Below are positions 60,820-64,000 of a DNA stretch of 64,000 nucleotides, in pieces. Below the pieces are notes generated by a model. That model did not search any database, was not told the DNA's origin, and saw nothing but the letters and a program-made list of their open reading frames with translations. The position numbers and the translations under genes were made by a program. Within the stretch, counting starts at the first letter, position 1, and each line of letters begins with the position of its first letter. Source of the stretch: Pelagibius litoralis (GTDB lineage Bacteria > Pseudomonadota > Alphaproteobacteria > Kiloniellales > Kiloniellaceae); NCBI RefSeq assembly GCF_011683915.1, contig NZ_JAAQPH010000001.1:1-64000 (forward strand), read 5' to 3'.

Positions 60820-61959
60820 ATGTCATTTGAACTGAACGACGAACAGCGCGCGTTTCAGGATATGGCGCGCCAATTCGCCACCCAGGAGATGGCGCCTCTG
60901 GCTGCCTCATGGGACGAGAACTGCGAGTTCCCGGTCGATACGCTGCGCCAGGCCGCGGCCTTGGGACTGGCGGGAATTTATGTCCGCGATCAATCCGGCG
61001 GATCCGGGCTGACGCGGCTTGATGCGGCGGTCATCTTCGAAGAACTGGCGGCGGCCTGTGTTTCCACGGCGGCTTACATTTCGATCCACAATATGGTCGC
61101 CTGGATGATCGACAGCTTTGCAGAAGATGCGCTGCGTGAGCGATATCTGCCGAAGTTGCTGACAATGGAACACTTCGGCAGCTATTGCCTGACCGAACCG
61201 GGCTCAGGCTCCGATGCGGCTTCCTTAAAAACAACGGCCGTCAGAGATGGCGACGATTACGTCCTGAATGGGTCGAAGGCCTTCATCTCCGGCGGCGGAA
61301 CAAGTGACGTGTACCTGGTGATGTGCCGCACCGGCGGGGCTGGTGCGGAAGGGATCTCGGCTCTGGTGATGCCCAAGGGGATCGAGGGTCTCTCTTTTGG
61401 GAAAAGAGAAAAGAAGCTGGGTTGGAACAGCCAACCAACCGCTGCGGTGATTTTCGAGAATGCGAGGGTGCCGGCGACCAATCTGCTCGGGCGCGAAGGC
61501 GAGGGCTTCAAGTTTGCCATGATGGGCCTTGATGGCGGGCGCGTGAACATTGCCGCCTGTTCTCTGGGCGGCGCCCGGGCTTGCCTTGAGGCGGCGCACG
61601 AGCACATGGGGGTTCGCCAACAGTTTGGTAAGAACCTCGGAAAATTTCAGGCACTTCAGTTCAAGTACGCGGACATGGCCACGGAGCTTGAGGCCGCACG
61701 CCTCATGGTCTGGCGTAGCGCAACCATGCTGGACGACAAAGCGCCGGACAGAACTCTTTACTGTGCGATGGCCAAGCGCTTTGCGACGGATGCAGCCTTT
61801 CACATCTGCAATGAGGCCCTGCAGCTGCACGGCGGCTACGGCTACATCCGCGAGTACCCGGTCGAGCGTTTTCTGCGCGATGTGAGGGTGCATCAGATAC
61901 TCGAAGGTACAAACGAAATCATGCGGGTCATTATCGCTCGCAAGCTACTTGGTGAATGA
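60820..61959 (+). CDS. Acyl-CoA dehydrogenase, isobutyryl-CoA type (ACAD8-like)
   Basis: The 379-residue flavoprotein has the FAD/substrate signatures [20 protein letters not shown] and [14 protein letters not shown], and the C-terminal [20 protein letters not shown] with the catalytic Glu in [18 protein letters not shown]. The next two genes encode the following steps of valine breakdown, so isobutyryl-CoA to methacrylyl-CoA is the likely reaction, though related short/branched acyl-CoAs are possible. It passes electrons to ETF. Confidence 0.92.
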   Translation: MSFELNDEQRAFQDMARQFATQEMAPLAASWDENCEFPVDTLRQAAALGLAGIYVRDQSGGSGLTRLDAAVIFEELAAACVSTAAYISIHNMVAWMIDSFAEDALRERYLPKLLTMEHFGSYCLTEPGSGSDAASLKTTAVRDGDDYVLNGSKAFISGGGTSDVYLVMCRTGGAGAEGISALVMPKGIEGLSFGKREKKLGWNSQPTAAVIFENARVPATNLLGREGEGFKFAMMGLDGGRVNIAACSLGGARACLEAAHEHMGVRQQFGKNLGKFQALQFKYADMATELEAARLMVWRSATMLDDKAPDRTLYCAMAKRFATDAAFHICNEALQLHGGYGYIREYPVERFLRDVRVHQILEGTNEIMRVIIARKLLGE

Positions 61960-61985
61960 CAGCCCTGCGGGAGACGGCAAGCTGA

Positions 61986-63050
61986 ATGTCTGATACGGAT
62001 GAGATAGAATTTGAGGAACGGGGCGGTGTCGGTTTCATCACCTTGAACCGGCCCAAGGCGCTCAATGCGCTGACACTTGATATGATACAGGCAATGATGC
62101 CCAAGCTGCAGGATTGGCGGGAAGACCCGGTCATCAAGGCTGTCGTCATTGCCGGTGCCGGCGACCGCGCGTTCTGCGCCGGCGGCGATGTCCGTGCCGT
62201 CTATGAGGCGGGCCGGAACGGAGGTTCTCTGACCAAAGAGTTTTTCCGCGACGAGTACCGGCTGAATCGGATGATCCACGTTTTCCCCAAGCCCTATGTT
62301 GCTTTGATTGACGGAATCACTATGGGCGGCGGGGTTGGTCTTTCCGTGCATGGAAGCCATCGGGTTGCAACCGAGAAGACAATGCTGGCGATGCCGGAAA
62401 CGGGGATCGGTTTGTTTCCGGATGTCGGCGGCTCGTTCTTTCTGCCCCGCTTGCCGGGTAAACTTGGCTTGTTCCTCGCATTGACCGGCTGGCGCCTGGG
62501 CGCCGCAGACGCAGTGTACTCTGGGTTGGCGACGGACTTTGTGCCCAGCGACAAGATCCCTCAGCTTGTCGATGCCTTTGCTGGCGCGGACTGGAACACC
62601 GCCGCTGCGGACGCCGTCGTCGATCAGATCATCGATGCCGCCACGGAGCCGCCGGAACCATCGGCGCTGGCGCAGCAGCGGGACGCTATAGACCGCTGTT
62701 TTTCGGCGCCCTCAGTGGAAGCAATCCTGGAGGCCCTGGACGCCGAGCCGGGCGACTGGGCGGCAAAGATCGCCAAGATAATCCGCAAGCAATCGCCGAC
62801 CAGCCTGAAAGTGACTTTTGAGCAGGTGCACCGGGGCGCAACAATGGACTTCGACAGCGCCATGGTAGAAGAATTCCGCCTGAGCCAGGCCTTCATGGCC
62901 GGCAAGGATTTCTATGAAGGCATCAGGGCCGTTCTTGTCGACAAGGACCAAAAGCCAAATTGGCAGCCAGGCGACTTGCAGTCGGTGACGCCGGGAATCG
63001 TCGAGGCCCATTTCCGTCCCTTGGGCGACGGTGACCTGACCTTTTCCTGA
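61986..63050 (+). CDS. 3-hydroxyisobutyryl-CoA hydrolase (enoyl-CoA hydratase superfamily)
   Basis: The 354-residue crotonase-fold protein shows the oxyanion-hole segment GAGDRAFCAGGDVRAVYEAG and IDGITMGGGVGLSVHGSHRV. AMPETGIGLFPDVGGSFFLP carries the Glu and Asp positions of the HIBCH branch. The length and the C-terminal part (RKQSPTSLKVTFEQVHRGA) are those of the hydrolase rather than a hydratase. It releases 3-hydroxyisobutyrate from its CoA ester in valine catabolism, between the dehydrogenase upstream and MmsB downstream. Confidence 0.92.
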   Translation: MSDTDEIEFEERGGVGFITLNRPKALNALTLDMIQAMMPKLQDWREDPVIKAVVIAGAGDRAFCAGGDVRAVYEAGRNGGSLTKEFFRDEYRLNRMIHVFPKPYVALIDGITMGGGVGLSVHGSHRVATEKTMLAMPETGIGLFPDVGGSFFLPRLPGKLGLFLALTGWRLGAADAVYSGLATDFVPSDKIPQLVDAFAGADWNTAAADAVVDQIIDAATEPPEPSALAQQRDAIDRCFSAPSVEAILEALDAEPGDWAAKIAKIIRKQSPTSLKVTFEQVHRGATMDFDSAMVEEFRLSQAFMAGKDFYEGIRAVLVDKDQKPNWQPGDLQSVTPGIVEAHFRPLGDGDLTFS

Positions 63051-63128
63051 CGGTTCTCAGGCGCTGTGGCGGCGCGTGTTGGCGGAACCGGACGATATGA
63101 ATCAAAGATAATCGAGTGGGAGGAAAAT

Positions 63129-64000
63129 ATGGCGCGCATTGGATTTCTTGGGCTTGGCAACATGGGGTTGCCCATGGCCAGGAACCTTTTGAATGTCGGC
63201 CACAGCCTGGCCGGCTTCGATCTCGTCCCTGCCGCTCAAGAAGCCGCCGCCGCCGCAGGCGTGTCGGTTGTCGCGGCGCCGGCCGATGTACTTTCCGATG
63301 CTGAAGCCGTGGTCACCATGCTGCCGGCCGGTGAGCACGTGAGATCGGTCTATGCGGGTGACGGTGGGCTTCTGGCCCAGGCGGCACCGGGGACGCTGTT
63401 TCTCGACTGCTCGACCATCGATGTCGCGACTTCGCGCGACGTTCATGGCGAAGCCGCGGCCCGCGGCCATGACATGATCGATGCGCCGGTGTCGGGGGGC
63501 GTTGCCGGGGCCGAAGCGGGAACGCTGACCTTCATGGTGGGGGGCGAGGGTAAGGCGTTCGAACGGGCCAAGCCGCTCCTGGAGATCATGGGCCGTAACA
63601 TCGTGCACGCTGGCGGCGCCGGCAACGGCCAGGCGGCGAAGATCTGCAACAACATGATCCTCGGCATCTCGATGATCGCAGTCTCCGAGGCTTTCGCGCT
63701 TGGCCAGAAGCTTGGGCTCGACCCCAAGGCCTTTTTCGATATCAGCTCGGCCGCATCCGGGTCCTGCTGGGCCATGCTGAACCACAACCCCGTGCCGGGT
63801 ATCGTCGAGACCTCGGCAGCCAACCGGGACTATCAGCCAGGCTTTGCCGCGGCGATGATGCATAAGGACCTCAAGCTTTCACAAGCCGCGGCCAGCCATG
63901 CGGGGGCCGCCACGCCGCTGGGTGCGGAGGCTGCCGCGCTCTACACCATCTTCGTCAATGCCGGAAACGGCGGCCTCGACTATTCCGCTATCATCAAGAT
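63129..64000 (+). CDS. mmsB: 3-hydroxyisobutyrate dehydrogenase, 3' partial
   Basis: The frame opens at an ATG with an AGGA site and is still open at the window end; 290 residues are visible of about 295 expected. It starts with the dinucleotide-binding motif ARIGFLGLGNMGLPMARNL. It then shows the substrate motif DAPVSGGVAGAEAGTLTFMV, GGAGNGQAAKICNNMILGIS with the catalytic Lys, and MMHKDLKLS, all typical of MmsB. It oxidises 3-hydroxyisobutyrate to methylmalonate semialdehyde with NAD+. It is the third gene of the valine operon, 78 bases after the hydrolase gene. Confidence 0.95.
   Translation, partial: MARIGFLGLGNMGLPMARNLLNVGHSLAGFDLVPAAQEAAAAAGVSVVAAPADVLSDAEAVVTMLPAGEHVRSVYAGDGGLLAQAAPGTLFLDCSTIDVATSRDVHGEAAARGHDMIDAPVSGGVAGAEAGTLTFMVGGEGKAFERAKPLLEIMGRNIVHAGGAGNGQAAKICNNMILGISMIAVSEAFALGQKLGLDPKAFFDISSAASGSCWAMLNHNPVPGIVETSAANRDYQPGFAAAMMHKDLKLSQAAASHAGAATPLGAEAAALYTIFVNAGNGGLDYSAIIK

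Noticed and set aside
1-64000. CRISPR arrays, insertion sequences, rRNA genes
   Set aside because: No regularly spaced direct repeats, transposase motifs or rRNA-like sequence were seen on either strand.

Overview
The window looks like the chromosome of an alphaproteobacterium, probably of the broad Rhodospirillales type (inference). The evidence is the conserved gene order rpoZ-rel-DUF2062-pdxJ-acpS-lepB-rnc-era-recO, a bactofilin/M23-peptidase pair, a CtrA-type site, a metal-site variant of HemB, and SAM-II riboswitches. Housekeeping genes are moderately GC-rich with alphaproteobacterial codon habits. No species can be named from the sequence alone.

Layout. (1) 1-13.0 kb is the right-hand part of a T7-like podovirus prophage. 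It carries a tail protein with an FCCH domain, a gp13-like and a gp14-like protein, one large internal virion protein, a tail fibre and a fibre-associated protein, then a small lysis-type cassette (XhlA-like coiled-coil protein, holin-like peptide, lipoprotein). Three minus-strand cargo genes interrupt it: two tandem paralogous exported Sel1/TPR proteins and a PAPS-dependent sulfotransferase. A second, decayed sulfotransferase lies at the right edge, next to tRNA-Ser(GCU). No endolysin, integrase or terminase gene is seen; the rest would lie to the left of the window. (2) 13.2-19.7 kb: envelope morphogenesis (M23 peptidase plus bactofilin, lytic transglycosylase), a threonine/serine dehydratase and a haloacid dehalogenase. 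(3) 19.8-34.7 kb: the core block dapA, smpB, UDG, NYN nuclease, folK, rpoZ, rel, DUF2062, pdxJ, acpS, lepB, rnc, era, recO, a DadA-like oxidoreductase and parC. (4) 34.7-38.2 kb: a TRAP transporter whose permease genes and binding-protein gene converge on a strong terminator. (5) 38.3-44.3 kb: Bpt aminoacyl transferase, the alpha-E/ATP-grasp pair, an RDD membrane protein and motA-motB. (6) 44.4-51.3 kb: flavin reductase, a reverse-transsulfuration pair (cystathionine beta-synthase and gamma-lyase type), threonine ammonia-lyase with ACT domain, and a penicillin-acylase-type hydrolase. (7) 51.6-58.2 kb: an FtsH protease, two alpha/beta hydrolases, 1-Cys peroxiredoxin, hemB and an isochorismatase-fold protein lacking its catalytic cysteine. 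(8) 58.3-60.1 kb: metY with a leader that reads as two SAM-II aptamers in series, the first followed by an intrinsic terminator and the second placed before the ribosome binding site. (9) 60.1-64 kb: a PAS protein, then a valine-catabolism operon (isobutyryl-CoA dehydrogenase, 3-hydroxyisobutyryl-CoA hydrolase, 3-hydroxyisobutyrate dehydrogenase cut by the window edge).

The strongest unusual signal is the tandem SAM-II leader of metY. The next most interesting are the exported Sel1 pair and the sulfotransferases carried as cargo in the prophage, a beta-rich insertion in the tail protein, and the Cys-to-Ser change in the isochorismatase-like protein. I found no CRISPR array, insertion sequence or rRNA gene.
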